The position numbers and the translations under genes are program-made. From Devosia algicola (lineage in GTDB: Bacteria; Pseudomonadota; Alphaproteobacteria; Rhizobiales; Devosiaceae): a DNA stretch of 64,000 bases. Shown in pieces: positions 9,691 to 20,201 of the stretch. The DNA lies in NCBI RefSeq assembly GCF_028816455.1, contig NZ_CP118246.1, forward strand, positions 2,041,001 through 2,105,000, in the 5' to 3' direction. Each line of letters starts with the position of its first letter. The first letter of the stretch is position 1. The notes beneath the pieces are model-generated. The model was not told where the DNA came from, did not search any database, and was given only the letters and a program-made list of their open reading frames with translations.

Positions 9691-10672
9691 TGCGGTTACT
9701 CGCGAGACGTTTAATATCGGTGATTATAGTTTTTCCCTGAGCGCCTCGTAAGGGGTCTTTCCGTTGTGTGCTCCGTGTTGCCTGTGGAAGTTGTAAAAGC
9801 GCTCCCATTCGTCCAGTTTAGCTTCGAGATCGACGTCGCCTTTGTAGCTGAGAAGTTGATAGAATTCTTGCTCGTCCGAGCGGTGCGATCGTTCCACCTT
9901 ACCGTTGAGCTGGGGCGTGCCGCGTTTGATGTAGGCGTGCCTGATACCCAGGTCCTCGACGTGCCAGTGGAATTTCGCTTGGAACACATGGCCGTTGTCA
10001 GTTCTGATCTGACAGATGCGGAACGGGAACCTTTCGATGATATGGTCCACGAGGTCGATCGCGTTGGCTTGAGTGTGTTTCTCGTAGATCTTTAACGCCC
10101 GGACCCGCGTCGCGTCATCGATTGCAGTATATTGGAAACATCGCACCTTCTCACCCTTTTTGCCAATGAAAGTCAGGAACTTAACATCCATCTGGATGTG
10201 GTGGCCTGGGACCTGTTTCTGATACCGCTTTGTGTGCACCTTGCGCATGCGGGTGCCGCGTGGCAGGCGGTTCATCCCATGACGACGTAGCATGCGTGAG
10301 ACGGTCGCGTCAGACATCTTTATTTCGTGATAGCGCGCTAAATACCACACGATCCGCATTGGTCCGAGATGGTATTTACGTCGAAGATAAAGGACCTTTT
10401 CCTCACGCTCAGGCGGCGTCCGATTGGCGTGCCATTTGGGAATGGCGCATTGATCAGACCCGCTTCACCGTGTTCGGTATAGGCTTTGCGCCACCGGTAG
10501 AAACTGGCGCGGCCGATCCCAAAATATCGACACGCCTTAGCCACATGGCCGATCTTTTCAGCATAGCGAAGTATCCGTAACTTGCGTTGAATCTCTCGAT
10601 GGTCTTTTGTCATGAATATCTCCATCTTCCCAAATCTGGAAGGTTAAAGAAAATGTCTCGCGAGTAACAGCA
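9691..10672 (-). mobile_element. IS481-type insertion sequence with terminal inverted repeats
   Basis: The ends are imperfect inverted repeats beginning TGC, then GTTACTCGCGAGAC. The left copy starts at 9691 and the right copy ends at 10672. The interior holds one DDE transposase on the minus strand. I see no convincing target-site duplication beside the ends. The element separates the alcohol dehydrogenase from an integrase remnant. Confidence 0.75.
9724..10625 (-). CDS. IS481-family transposase, frameshifted
   Basis: DDE transposase of the insertion element. Seen: N-terminal helix-turn-helix (RILRYAEKIGHVAKACRYFGI, then RASFYRWRKAY), and a catalytic core with VPGHHIQMDVKFL, the first Asp, IRTDNGHVF, the second Asp, and NGKVERSH, the Glu. 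The N-terminal part (10625 to about 10445) and the core (about 10440 to 9724) are in different frames. One base is missing near 10441-10450, between LINA and IPKWHANRTPPE. As written the element would be inactive, though the break may be a sequence error. Confidence 0.85.
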
Positions 10673-10735
10673 TATCTACAGGGTAAGTATGTTTGAGCGC
10701 GATCTGAGGCCGCTGTGATTTGGACCACGCTTGTC

Positions 10736-11270
10736 TTAATCAGATTTTTGGCAGCTGCCTCTAACCCACCACGTGCTCCCCCAGGCGTCCATCATCGTGC
10801 GGCGCTGTTCGATGAGGTCGGTACGATGGTAGGCAGCTTCAGCGGTGTTCTTGATGGTGTGGGCAAGGGCCCGTTCGGCAACTTCCCGAGAATAGCCGTT
10901 CTCTGATGCCCAGTCGCGAAAACTGGAGCGGAACCCATGGGCGGTGGCAAGACGACCAGGTGTGTCGCTGATCACTTTGTTGTCACGGAGTACTTTGGTC
11001 AACGTCATATCGCTGAGGGGTGTGCCGTTGCGCGATGAAAAAACTAAGCCTTCGGCAGCGCTTTCACCCTTGATCTCATTCAGTATGGCGAGAGCCTGCA
11101 GTTGATAGCGGGACGCGGTGGCTAACCTTAGCTTTCATACGCGTGGCTGGAATGGTCCAAATTGCCTGCTCCAGGTCAATTTCCGCCCAGCTCATGCCGC
11201 GTATTTCGCCAGAACGCACCGCCGGAATCATTGCGGCTTTACCGCTCAGCTTGCCTGTACCGCGAACACC
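10736..11270 (-). pseudogene. Truncated tyrosine recombinase (phage integrase), C-terminal half
   Basis: Only the catalytic half of a P4-type integrase is present. Seen: AVRSGEIRGMSW (the first catalytic Arg region), HGFRSSFRDWA (His and Arg), AERALAH and AAYHRTDL (catalytic Tyr). No N-terminal DNA-binding region precedes it, so it is a remnant. An additional one-base shift sits at GAGCCT (11092-11097), where removal gives LSTAALAILNEIKG. It marks an old integration or island edge next to the IS481-type element. Confidence 0.8.
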
Positions 11271-11388
11271 GACTTAACAGCACCGCGGCATCAAATAATC
11301 GATCATATTCTATCATATTTTTGAGCGTTTTTGTTTGATTCTTTGACCGGACTTCGTCATATTTGGTAGAAATTCACGAGGGTTTCTT

Positions 11389-12294
11389 ATGAAAGCGAAG
11401 GCGGCGATTATCGGCTCGGGGCATATCGGGACGGATCTGCTTGTTAAAATATTGCCCACATCAAATTTGCTTGAGGCGTCCGTAATGGTCGGCATTGACC
11501 CCATGTCCCAAGGACTGGCTTTTGCGGGTCGTCACGGGGTCACTGTCGTCGACAACGGCGTGCAGGATCTTTTGAAGCGCCCGTTAATGAACGATATTGC
11601 CGTCATCTTCGATGCAACCAGCGCTGGCGCGCATCGGGCCAATTTGGACGCGCTCAAACACGTCCGCGCACGGATCATCGACCTGACCCCTGCCGCTGTT
11701 GGTCCGTTCGTCGTGCCGCCGGTTAATTTGGCAGGCTCATGCGGGCGAACGGGTCGTGAATATGGTGACATGTGGCGGGCAGGCAACCATTCCGATCGTG
11801 GCGGCAGTATCTCAGGTCGCGCCGGTCCACTATGCCGAAATTGTGGCCTCGATTGCGTCCAAATCGGCGGGGCCAGGGACGCGGGCAAATATCGACGAAT
11901 TCACCCAGACCACCGCACGTGCCATCGAAAGCGTTGGGGGGCGAGCCGTGGCAAGGCCATTATCGTCCTGAACCCTGCAGAGCCGCCGTTGATGATGCGC
12001 GATACCGTAGTGTGTCTGTGTGCAGGTGCGGACCACGCTGCCATCCGCGCATCGGTAAACAATATGATTGAACTGGTGCAGGGCTATGTGCCTGGGTATC
12101 GCTTGAAACAGAATGTACAGATCGAAAATGTTGCAGCCGGACAGTGGCCCGGCGCACCTGCGGGGACAAGAGTAACGGTGTTTCTTGAGATTGAAGGGGC
12201 TGGGCATCATCTGCCAGTCTATGCCGGAAATTTGGACATTATGACGTCGGCGGCGATGCGCGCGGCGGAGTATATGGTGGGGCAAAACAATTGA
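11389..12294 (+). CDS. Acetaldehyde dehydrogenase (acetylating), two frameshifts
   Basis: Converts acetaldehyde, CoA and NAD+ to acetyl-CoA, usually channelled from 4-hydroxy-2-oxovalerate aldolase. Seen: Rossmann start [13 protein letters not shown], the catalytic-cysteine strand [31 protein letters not shown], and a C-terminal [13 protein letters not shown]. The middle third lies in another frame. The first break is AGGCTC (11733-11738; repair gives [13 protein letters not shown]). The second is a run of six G (11936-11941) that needs a seventh. The length matches the MhpF/DmpF family. The stop overlaps the next start (TTGA). Confidence 0.88.
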   Translation: MKAKAAIIGSGHIGTDLLVKILPTSNLLEASVMVGIDPMSQGLAFAGRHGVTVVDNGVQDLLKRPLMNDIAVIFDATSAGAHRANLDALKHVRARIIDLTPAAVGPFVVPPVNLAGSCGRTGREYGDMWRAGNHSDRGGSISGRAGPLCRNCGLDCVQIGGARDAGKYRRIHPDHRTCHRKRWGASRGKAIIVLNPAEPPLMMRDTVVCLCAGADHAAIRASVNNMIELVQGYVPGYRLKQNVQIENVAAGQWPGAPAGTRVTVFLEIEGAGHHLPVYAGNLDIMTSAAMRAAEYMVGQNN

Positions 12295-12989
12295 CTGACC
12301 GCAAATTGAATATTCAGGACGTAACCCTGCGTGACGGCATGCACGCTGTCCGTCACCAATATGATCTGGGCCATGTCCGCGAGATCGTTCAGGCACTTGA
12401 CGCTGCGGGTGTGGACGCCATCGAAGTAGCGCACGGTGACGGTCTGTCCGGCGATAGTTTCACCTACGGTTTCGCCGTGCACAGTGACGCCGAATGGATC
12501 GCCGAAGCTGCGAAACATTGCAAGACGGCGGTGCTGACCACGCTGCTTTTGCCCGGTATCGGCACCATTGACGACCTGAGTCGCGCCGCTGACTTGGGTG
12601 TGCGCTCGGTCAGAATTGCTGCCCACTGTACCGAGGCCGATGTTACTGCCCAGCATGCGCAGCTGTTGCTATGGGGCTGGATGTGTCCGGCTTCTTAATG
12701 ATGAACCATATGTCACCGCCCGACCATGTCGCACAGCAGGCCAAGCTGATGGAAAGCTATGGCGCACGGTGCATTTATATAACTGACAGCGCAGGCGCCC
12801 TGCGGATGAAGGGCGTCATGCGGGGGTCTATTCCAGCTTTCTACGGCATGCCGAGCAGGCGGCCGCCGCACATGGGGTATCGCCCCGCGCCGTCGTGGCC
12901 GAGGCAGGACGCCGCAAACTGGTCGGGGGACAGGAAGACATGTTAATCGACATTGCCCTTGATCTGGCCAATGATGTGGTGTCGGCACG

Positions 12990-12993
<4 letters not shown>
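12291..12993 (+). pseudogene. 4-hydroxy-2-oxovalerate aldolase with a large internal deletion
   Basis: The family (DmpG/MhpE) cleaves 4-hydroxy-2-oxovalerate to pyruvate and acetaldehyde. The N-terminal part is typical ([14 protein letters not shown], then EVAHGDGL). A one-base loss near 12655-12660 shifts the frame into [13 protein letters not shown] sequence (here [14 protein letters not shown]). After [13 protein letters not shown] the sequence jumps, in a third frame, to [15 protein letters not shown] and the normal C-terminus [16 protein letters not shown]. About 100 codons of the barrel are missing, including the IHAHHN metal-binding histidines. Unless the assembly collapsed, the enzyme is dead. 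The gene is coupled to the dehydrogenase upstream and the SDR downstream. Confidence 0.82.
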
Positions 12994-13731
<738 letters not shown>

Positions 13732-13736
13732 GGATT

Positions 13737-14493
13737 TTAGACCTGCACGACGTCCACACCTGCAACAATCAGGCTGGAGATGATGCTTTCATTTGCAGCC
13801 TTATCGGTGATCAAGCGCGTGGTGCGGTTGATTGGGGCGATCAACGCGGGCAACACCTGCCCGAACTTGGAATGGTCCGCAACAATCCAGACCTCGCGGG
13901 CCTGTTCCAGCATAACGCGGTTCACATAGGCTTCGGACGAATCAAATGTCGTCAGACCTCCCAACAGGTCGATCCCGTCAACGCCGATTACGGCGACATC
14001 GAGATTGACGTCGCGCAAGGTCCTTTCCGCGATATGGCCAACCATTTCTGCTGTGCGGCGGCGCAGGGTACCGCCGGTCAGGGTAACGCTGATGGTCTTG
14101 GTGTCCCGCAGGTCAAGGGCCACATTGACGGCGGTTGTGATAAGTTTAAGCTTCATTCTGCGGATCGCGGGAAGAATTTGCATCACAGTGGTGCCGCCGC
14201 CCAGACCGATGCTGCTGCCCTCCGTAATCATGGTGCCGACTTTTGCCCCAATCCGGCGTTTCTCGGATAGATGCGACATAATCTTGGCGTCAAAATGTAG
14301 GCTCCTCGCGCCGCTTGGGTAGGGAGGCACCACCGTGGGTCCGTTTTAGAGCGCCACTGCTATCAAGCTCGGCAATGTCGCGCCGGATGGTGGCGAGGGA
14401 TGCATCAAGCAGTCGGGCAAGATCCTGAGCGCTAATGGTACCCAGACGGGCCAGTTCTGCCAGGATACGTTCGTGTCGCTCAGCGCGGATCAT
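13737..14493 (-). CDS. DeoR/AgaR-type transcriptional regulator, frameshifted
   Basis: Sugar-phosphate-responsive repressor of about 251 residues. Seen: N-terminal DeoR helix-turn-helix (ERHERILAELARLG, then ATIRRDIAELDSSG, and RTHGGA), and a DeoRC sensor domain with IGLGGGTTVMQI, TGGTLRRRT and VIGVDGID. The frame breaks at AGGCTC (14299-14304); one base less joins PKRREE to HFDAKIMSHLSEK. It is transcribed away from the GH4 gene and probably controls the amino-sugar locus. A shared motif lies in both divergent promoter regions of that locus. Confidence 0.88.
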
Positions 14494-14659
14494 GGGTAAC
14501 TCCGTAGTGGTGTTTCAAAGCAAGTGCCGCATGCGTCATCTAAATGCAATTATTTTGGCTATTCCAGCCACAAAACACTCAAAATCAATCATACTAATAT
14601 AGACTTTTGCTCGTTACGGCGTATCGTGGCCGATAAATGGTATTGGTATGGAGGACTAG
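14494..14659. promoter_or_regulatory. Divergent promoter with putative DeoR-type operator (14602-14620)
   Basis: Between the divergent DeoR and GH4 genes. Bases 14602-14620 (GACTTTTGCTCGTTACGGC) match 21789-21807 (TACTTTTGATCGTTATAGC) at 15 of 19 positions; the latter lies in the other divergent promoter of the same locus. The CTTTTG-TCGTTA pattern resembles AgaR-class sites in being rich in CTTTYG steps. I infer common control by the DeoR protein. Confidence 0.5.
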
Positions 14660-16029
14660 ATGGCGCCCTATAAACTCGTTCTGATCGGCGCAGGCAGCAC
14701 GGTATTTACCCAGCGATTGGTCGCCGATATTATTCTGGCGGGTGAGGCGCATCGTTGGGAATTGGCGTTGGTCGATATCGACCCCGTTACGCTCGATGCG
14801 GTGAACAGGCTGGTTGGCAAGATGCTGACAGCCAAGAACGTGAATATTCAGGTCACAGCCACCACCGACCGGCGCGAGGTGCTAAAAGGCGCGCACTTTG
14901 TCGTCACCACGATTGCTGTAGGCGGGCGCCGGGGCTGGCAGCGAGACATTGAAATTCCGCGTAAATATGGCATTTACCAACCCGTCGGTGACACAGCTAT
15001 GCCGGGGGGATTTCGCGCGCGATGCGGATGATTCCCCAGATGATCGCAATTGCAAAAGACGTCGCCGACCTTTGCCCCGATGCCCATTTCTTCAATTACT
15101 CAAATCCGATGACGGCCATTTGCCGCGCGATCCGACGGGAAACTGGCGTGCCGGTTGTCGGATTATGCCACGGCGTGCATCACGTCGAAGGTGTCATCGC
15201 GCGGTTCCTTGGAGTGCCTGAGGAAACATTCACCTCTTTCGGGATCGGGCTGAACCACCTGACGTTCCTGACCCGTCTGCGGACCGGTGGGCAGGATGCC
15301 GTGCCACTGTTGCACGCAAAACTGGATGAACAGTCGGGTGTGGTGCAGTCAGAACTGGATCACAAAACAATATGGGACAACACCGTGGTGAACCGTGCAC
15401 CGCGCTGGTCGGACGATCCGTTCAGTTGGGGACTGTTTCGCGAAAAGTCGGTGTTTCCCTGCGCCATGGACCGACACGCGGTCGAATTCTATCCTGAACG
15501 CTTCCCCGGCGGAGCGTATCACGGGCACTTACTGGGGCGCGAGGCCTTCCCTATCGATGCCCGCATCGGGCTGGGCGATACATGGTATGACGAGATGCTG
15601 GCGATTGCCAATTCGCCTGATCCGCTGCCCAGGGAATATTATGAAAACGTGCCGGGCGAGAGCGAACAATTGCTCGAAATCATGCACTCATTGCTATACG
15701 ATCAGCGCGGCGTGTTCAGCGTGAATCTGCCAAATACCGGGCAGGCGCCCTATCTACCGATGCACGCAATCCTTGAATGTAATGCCAGTGCGGTTGCAGG
15801 TGGCTTTGCCGCACTGCAGGCTGATGCGTTGGACGCCGAACTGGTATCCAAGCTGAGCGCGAAAATTGATGCGATCGAGATGACCGTTGATGCCGCAATC
15901 AAAGGCTCGCGTGACCTGATGGTGCAAGCCATGTTGGCCGACGGTACGGTGACGGACTCCGACGTCGCGGCGAAACTGGCGGATGATCTTATTGCAGATC
16001 ACCGTCGGCATTTACCGCAGTTTTCCTGA
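14660..16029 (+). CDS. GH4-family glycosidase (alpha-galactosidase/MelA-like), frameshifted
   Basis: NAD+ and Mn2+-dependent glycosidase using the GH4 redox-elimination mechanism; cytoplasmic. Seen: N-terminal LIGAGSTVFTQRLVADI, NYSNPM, metal-ligand Cys in GLCHGVHHVEG, and a His in GIGLNHLTF. A run of six G (15004-15009) is one short, and a seventh restores GDTAMPGGISRAMRMIP. GGAGG precedes the ATG. It heads the plus-strand side of the locus and is followed by a cupin gene 10 bases on. It probably splits alpha-linked galactose/galactosamine-type disaccharides brought in by the adjacent importer; the exact sugar is inferred. Confidence 0.85.
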
Positions 16030-16039
16030 GAGACCGCAG

Positions 16040-16645
16040 ATGCAAATAATTGGTTCCGATCCGACCCGCATGATCGATTTGCCCGGCTCTGGGCCCTGCC
16101 CGCGCCCCGTGGATATTGACGAACGGGTGACGGGGTTTTCCACACTGAAATCGCTGCGCATCTATACCTTCGCCAAAGGCCAGATGATTGACGGCGAAAG
16201 CGAGGGCGATGAGGTATATGTTGTCGCCATTGGCGGGGCTGTCGATATGGTCGTCAGCGGAACACATCCGTTGCATGTGACCCTAAGTCCGGGTGACGTG
16301 CAGGCTCTGTATATGACGCCGGAACATGCGTATAAGTTAAAGCCGCAATCGCATGTGCAAGTGGCCTATGCCCGTGCCCAAGCCAGTGGACATGTTGCGA
16401 GCCATGCGGTGACGGGAACGCGGGGAGACGCGGCCGAGACATTGCGCTTTGCGCTTGTTAATTTGTTGGCGGGCGATGTGTTGGACCAGCATTTGTCCGG
16501 TGAACGTTTGATCCATCTGATTGCAGGGACCGTCGATGTGGATGGAACCACCGTGAACGCCCCCCAGACGATTGCGTTGCCAATGGGAGAGATTGCACCA
16601 GTGCGTGCTCGCGCTGCCACGCAATTATTGGTGGTTTGGGTGTGA
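16040..16645 (+). CDS. IolB-like cupin protein
   Basis: Intact protein of 201 residues with a double beta-barrel look. Seen: RIYTFAKGQMIDGESEGDEVYVVAIGG in the first barrel and ERLIHLIAGTVDVDGTTV in the second. This resembles KduI/IolB-type (5-deoxy-glucuronate isomerase-like) cupins, but it is shorter than IolB and the usual His/Glu metal cluster is weak. I start at ATG 16040, right after the GH4 stop, not at the longer frame inside GH4. Its role may be isomerisation or sensing of an intermediate of the amino-sugar pathway. Function is not certain. Confidence 0.55.
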   Translation: MQIIGSDPTRMIDLPGSGPCPRPVDIDERVTGFSTLKSLRIYTFAKGQMIDGESEGDEVYVVAIGGAVDMVVSGTHPLHVTLSPGDVQALYMTPEHAYKLKPQSHVQVAYARAQASGHVASHAVTGTRGDAAETLRFALVNLLAGDVLDQHLSGERLIHLIAGTVDVDGTTVNAPQTIALPMGEIAPVRARAATQLLVVWV

Positions 16646-16655
16646 CAGGTTGCAG

Positions 16656-17294
16656 CTAACGCAATTTCTGCACCGCAAAATTTGAAAATAAGAATTCGTA
16701 GCCAGCGCGATCGACCGCAGCATCGGCAAATCTATTGTGACCGTAGCGCCCACCATGTAACCAGGCGAATGAGCGCACGGGATGGCCCAGTTCACGGGTG
16801 AAGTCCTCTTGTGCGCCCACGATCTCGCTGTGCATCACTGCCGCGTCATCAAGCCCGACGCGGGTGTGACTGCGGGTGTGACTGGCGACCACATGTGGGC
16901 CGTCAAGTGCGCGCAATTCATCCCACGACAGCGCCGACCGACCGTCTGAATATTCGTCCGGCACCGTGGCGATCGTGTGTGAAGCTGCGAATTTACTCTG
17001 CTCGTTGAAAGGGCAGTCAGTGTATCCCGGCACCGCCATGAACCATCCGACCAGCCCGTGTTTTTCCAGTAACGGGCGGGCGACATCGAAATTGTTGCGG
17101 TAGCCGTTGTAGAACACGGGTAGAACACCCTCGCGGTCCATTGGCCAGCGGTTTGTTCTCAGATAGGTCTGCAGGTGGTCTTCGCGCACGGGGGCGTAGC
17201 GCGCGGCCAGAGCGGCGAATTCGCGGTCATACTGATCGGCGCGCATAGTAGGGGTCAGATGGTAGTTTACCACCCGCAGGGTTGGTCCATTCAT
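16656..17294 (-). CDS. Polysaccharide deacetylase-family protein, copy 2
   Basis: Protein of 212 residues with a NodB-homology fold. Seen: PVFYNGYRNNFDVARPLLEKHG (the first motif region, with Asn where the metal Asp usually sits), SWDELRAL, ASHTRSHTRVG (the His-x3-His metal motif) and SFAWLHGGRYG. It ends LFSNFAVQKLR, nearly the same ending as the upstream paralogue, so the pair arose by tandem duplication. It overlaps that gene by 4 bases (ATGA). No signal peptide is visible, so cytoplasmic de-N-acetylation of an imported amino-sugar oligomer is plausible. Confidence 0.78.
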   Translation of the reverse strand: MNGPTLRVVNYHLTPTMRADQYDREFAALAARYAPVREDHLQTYLRTNRWPMDREGVLPVFYNGYRNNFDVARPLLEKHGLVGWFMAVPGYTDCPFNEQSKFAASHTIATVPDEYSDGRSALSWDELRALDGPHVVASHTRSHTRVGLDDAAVMHSEIVGAQEDFTRELGHPVRSFAWLHGGRYGHNRFADAAVDRAGYEFLFSNFAVQKLR

Positions 17295-17984
17295 TGCAGT
17301 TTCTGAAGCCTGAAATTCGAGAAAAGATAACGATATCCTGCCTGCATCACCAATTCATCAGCGCGCGGGTTCAGCCCATATTCGGCACCGTAAAGGTAGC
17401 AGAAAGTGTCTACGCTGGCACCCAATCCGTCCTCGATCTCTTGTTTTGAGACGACGATTTCATCGTACAAAATATCCTCGGGCGTATCGGGATGCAGGGC
17501 CGTATGATTGCGCGAATGGCAGGAGAAGAAATGGCCCCGTGCCTTGGCGTCGCGCAGGCTCGCCCCATGACATGGCGATACGCTCACCTTCGTATTCATC
17601 TGGACCGTAATGCAGGCTGTGTCGGGCTGCAAAAATCCGTTGGCGATCCGCTTCAACATTCGGAAAATGTGAGGGGACAAAGAACCACGCGGCAAAGCCG
17701 TATTCCTCAAGGATGGGCAAGATCACGTCGTAGTTGTCGCGAAACCCTTCGAATAGAATGGGCACCAGCACTGGCTTGTTGCCAGTCGGATTCATCAACC
17801 CATCAATCCCCGCATCGCCAAGCGAGGCGTAGCGCGCTCCCAGCGCTTCAATTTGGGCGCGGTATTGGGCGGCACGGGTGCTCGGTGTCGCGTGATAATT
17901 AACCAGATGGATCGCGCGGCCCGTTGCAAAACCGTTAGCCAGTTCAGACGCCGTTTCAGCGGGGGAGCGGGGGAGGATGATCAC
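17291..17984 (-). CDS. Polysaccharide deacetylase-family protein, copy 1, frameshifted
   Basis: Paralogue of the next gene, about 230 residues. Seen: IHLVNYHATPSTRAAQY, PILFEGFRDNYDVILPILEEYG, then the His motif as SCHSRNHT, and the end LFSNFRLQKLQ. The frame breaks at AGGCTC (17556-17561); one base less gives MSWGELRDAKARGHFF, the expected SWxELR helix. The first motif has NYD where the NodB catalytic pair is normally DD. It overlaps the 98-residue gene upstream by 4 bases and sits in the importer operon. Confidence 0.8.
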
Positions 17985-18277
17985 CTCGCCACCGCAGAGA
18001 AGGGCTGGTCGAGGAAGTGTCGGTCCGCCAGTACTTCAAGAACATGGGCAATATCCTGGCTGGACAATGCGCCGTTTCGTGCCGCCAGGGCGGCACAGAC
18101 GGCGGTGAAAGTATCATGCAGCGTCTGGCCCTGTGCATTTGGTTGGTGGTGCGCAGTCTGGTTGGTCAAATCTTCAGGAACCAGATACATTGGCACGCCG
18201 ACTTCGGCATAGGTGCGGCGCGACAGGCGCACAATATCGGCTTCGAACTCGTCAAGAAATGCATCGTCGATCTGCAT
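17981..18277 (-). CDS. Conserved-looking small protein of unknown function (98 aa)
   Basis: I do not recognise the family. It is a short, acidic, mostly helical-looking protein beginning MQIDDAFLDEFEADIVRLSRRTYAEVG, with no signal peptide or membrane segment. It begins 3 bases after the permease stop and its stop overlaps the deacetylase start (ATGA), so it is translationally coupled within the importer operon. It carries no frameshift, and its codon use looks like that of its neighbours, which supports a real gene. Confidence 0.6.
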   Translation of the reverse strand: MQIDDAFLDEFEADIVRLSRRTYAEVGVPMYLVPEDLTNQTAHHQPNAQGQTLHDTFTAVCAALAARNGALSSQDIAHVLEVLADRHFLDQPFSAVAR

Positions 18278-18280
18278 GGT

Positions 18281-19177
18281 CTATCCTTTGACAGCACCGG
18301 CAGTGAGCCCGCGCACATAATAGCGTTGTAAGAGCAAGAAGGTGACGATGACCGGTAGGATCGATATGCCCAGGGCGGCCTGTTGCAGCGACCGCGTCGA
18401 CTGATCGATAAACGCGCCGCGCAGTAGATAGATGCCCACGGGGATCGTTTGCAAGTCGGGGGCGGTGCGAGTAACGGTCATGGTCCAGATGACCTCATTC
18501 CATTGATAGACAAAAACAAAGATGCCCAGCGTCGCAAGGCCCGGCAGAACTAGGGGAAGGGCGATGACAAAAAATATGCGGAATTCACCGGCACCGTCTA
18601 GCCGCGCCGCATCAAGCAATTCGTCTGGCAGGCCGATAAAGAACTGGCGCATCAGAAAAATGCCATACCATGTGACGGCAAACGGCAGGATGATCGCGGT
18701 ATAGGTGTTCAGGAAGCCCGATCCACCCTGCCCAAAAATATCGTTGCCGCCGAATAACGGGAAATAGCGCAAGATAAAAAAGATTGGGATCAGGAACAAA
18801 AAGAACGGGAACATCTGCGCACCCAGAACCGAGCGGAACAGGATATCGCGGCCTTTGAATTGAAACTTGGCCAAGGCATAGCCCGCCATTGCTGAGGTTA
18901 ACAATTGTAGTGCCGTGACCATTGCGGTCACAAACAGACTGTTGCCCAGCCAGCGGAGCATCGGCAATTCGGTGAATACCCGCAGATAATTGCCCCATTG
19001 CGGATCTCGCGGGAAATAGACAGGCGGTTGGGCAATCCGTTCAGCGGGTGTGCGCAGTGCCCCAAGGAACATGTCCGCAAAAGGTGCAATCATAATAAAA
19101 GCGCCGACTATCAGCAGCACATATTTCAAAACGGTGCCGGCTTTGCTGAGAAATTTGCGGTCTTGAACGATGGCCAT
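18281..19177 (-). CDS. Carbohydrate ABC importer permease (MalG-type)
   Basis: Inner-membrane permease of 298 residues with six predicted membrane segments. Seen: N-terminal KYVLLIVGAFIMIAPFADM, the segment around YGIFLMRQFFIGLP, the EAA-type loop ELLDAARLDGAGEFRIF, and the end LLLQRYYVRGLTAGAVKG, all typical of the CUT1 family. It follows the MalF-type gene with one base between them. It works with that permease, the substrate-binding protein upstream and the UgpC/MsmK-type ATPase coded at 23.1 kb. The gene is intact. Confidence 0.93.
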   Translation of the reverse strand: MAIVQDRKFLSKAGTVLKYVLLIVGAFIMIAPFADMFLGALRTPAERIAQPPVYFPRDPQWGNYLRVFTELPMLRWLGNSLFVTAMVTALQLLTSAMAGYALAKFQFKGRDILFRSVLGAQMFPFFLFLIPIFFILRYFPLFGGNDIFGQGGSGFLNTYTAIILPFAVTWYGIFLMRQFFIGLPDELLDAARLDGAGEFRIFFVIALPLVLPGLATLGIFVFVYQWNEVIWTMTVTRTAPDLQTIPVGIYLLRGAFIDQSTRSLQQAALGISILPVIVTFLLLQRYYVRGLTAGAVKG

Positions 19178-19178
19178 G

Positions 19179-20153
19179 TCAATGCGCCTCCACGCCGCCG
19201 CGCCGGAACACGCGCAACTGTATCAGGGTGATCACTAAAATGACCGCGAACAGGACATAGGCCACCGCCGAAGCACGCCCCATGCGCAGATCGCTGAACG
19301 CCATTTGGTACATATAGAGGCCGGTAACGGTGGTGGAACGCAGCGGTCCGCCATTGCCATCGGTGAGCACCAGCATCAAGGTAAAATAACTCAGCCCCGA
19401 AATGAAATTGGTGATCAGCACGAATAGTGTTGTCGGCATCAACAGGGGGATGGTAATCTCGGTGAACAACTGACGTTCATTGGCACCATCCAGTCGCGCC
19501 GCCTCATAACAGCTTTCGTCTATATTGGCGAGACCCGCAGAAAACAGCAGCATATTATGGCCCAGCTGCATCCAGACAAATATCAGCACTACGGAGGTCA
19601 GCGCCAGAGTTGGACTGGTTAGCCATCCCGGCGCACCGAGGCCCAAAACACCTAGCGCGCGATTTAACAGGCCGTAACGGTCATCAAGCACGAATTTCCA
19701 GATATAGGCGACCGCGACGACGTTGGTAATCATCGGTAACCAGTAGATTGACCGCCACAATGTCTGACCTCGTGACCGTGTGAAGGCATGAGCCAACACC
19801 ATCGCCAGCGGCACGCCTATGCCGATCGAGCCGGCGGCGAAATACATGGTATTCCAAAGTGTTTTCCAGAATACGGGGTCCATTGTCAGGACATATTTGT
19901 AGTGGTCAAGCCCCACCCACCGGGGGGGCGACAGGCTATCCCACCGGGTTAGTGAGATATAGAACGCATAAATCAGCGGCAGAATAAAAAAGATCGCCCC
20001 AAAGGCCAACATGGGCGACAAAAACAGCCAAGGCGCGATTTTTTGTGAACCCAGCAACGCGCCGAGCGTTTTGCGCGGCGGTTCTGGGTAAATCAGTTCG
20101 TGCGGGGTGGCGGGCAATTGGCGACCCGTTGCATCTGGGGAAGTGTCGCTCAT
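19179..20153 (-). CDS. Carbohydrate ABC importer permease (MalF-type)
   Basis: Inner-membrane permease of 324 residues. Seen: a cytoplasmic N-terminal leader of about 35 residues, the first membrane segment PWLFLSPMLAFGAIFFI, the CUT1 motif FYISLTRWDSLSPPRWVGL, WRSIYWLPMITN, and the EAA loop CYEAARLDGANERQLF. It lies between the binding-protein gene and the MalG-type permease, so the order is binding protein, MalF, MalG, small protein, then two deacetylases. The gene is intact. Confidence 0.93.
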   Translation of the reverse strand: MSDTSPDATGRQLPATPHELIYPEPPRKTLGALLGSQKIAPWLFLSPMLAFGAIFFILPLIYAFYISLTRWDSLSPPRWVGLDHYKYVLTMDPVFWKTLWNTMYFAAGSIGIGVPLAMVLAHAFTRSRGQTLWRSIYWLPMITNVVAVAYIWKFVLDDRYGLLNRALGVLGLGAPGWLTSPTLALTSVVLIFVWMQLGHNMLLFSAGLANIDESCYEAARLDGANERQLFTEITIPLLMPTTLFVLITNFISGLSYFTLMLVLTDGNGGPLRSTTVTGLYMYQMAFSDLRMGRASAVAYVLFAVILVITLIQLRVFRRGGVEAH

Positions 20154-20201
20154 GGTAGTTTCCCTTTCTGCGTAAGGCCGCTCAATTGTCCACTGTCTTG
20201 A

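Noticed and set aside
9681..10682. Target-site duplication of the IS481-type element
   Set aside because: The flanks of the two ends do not match convincingly.
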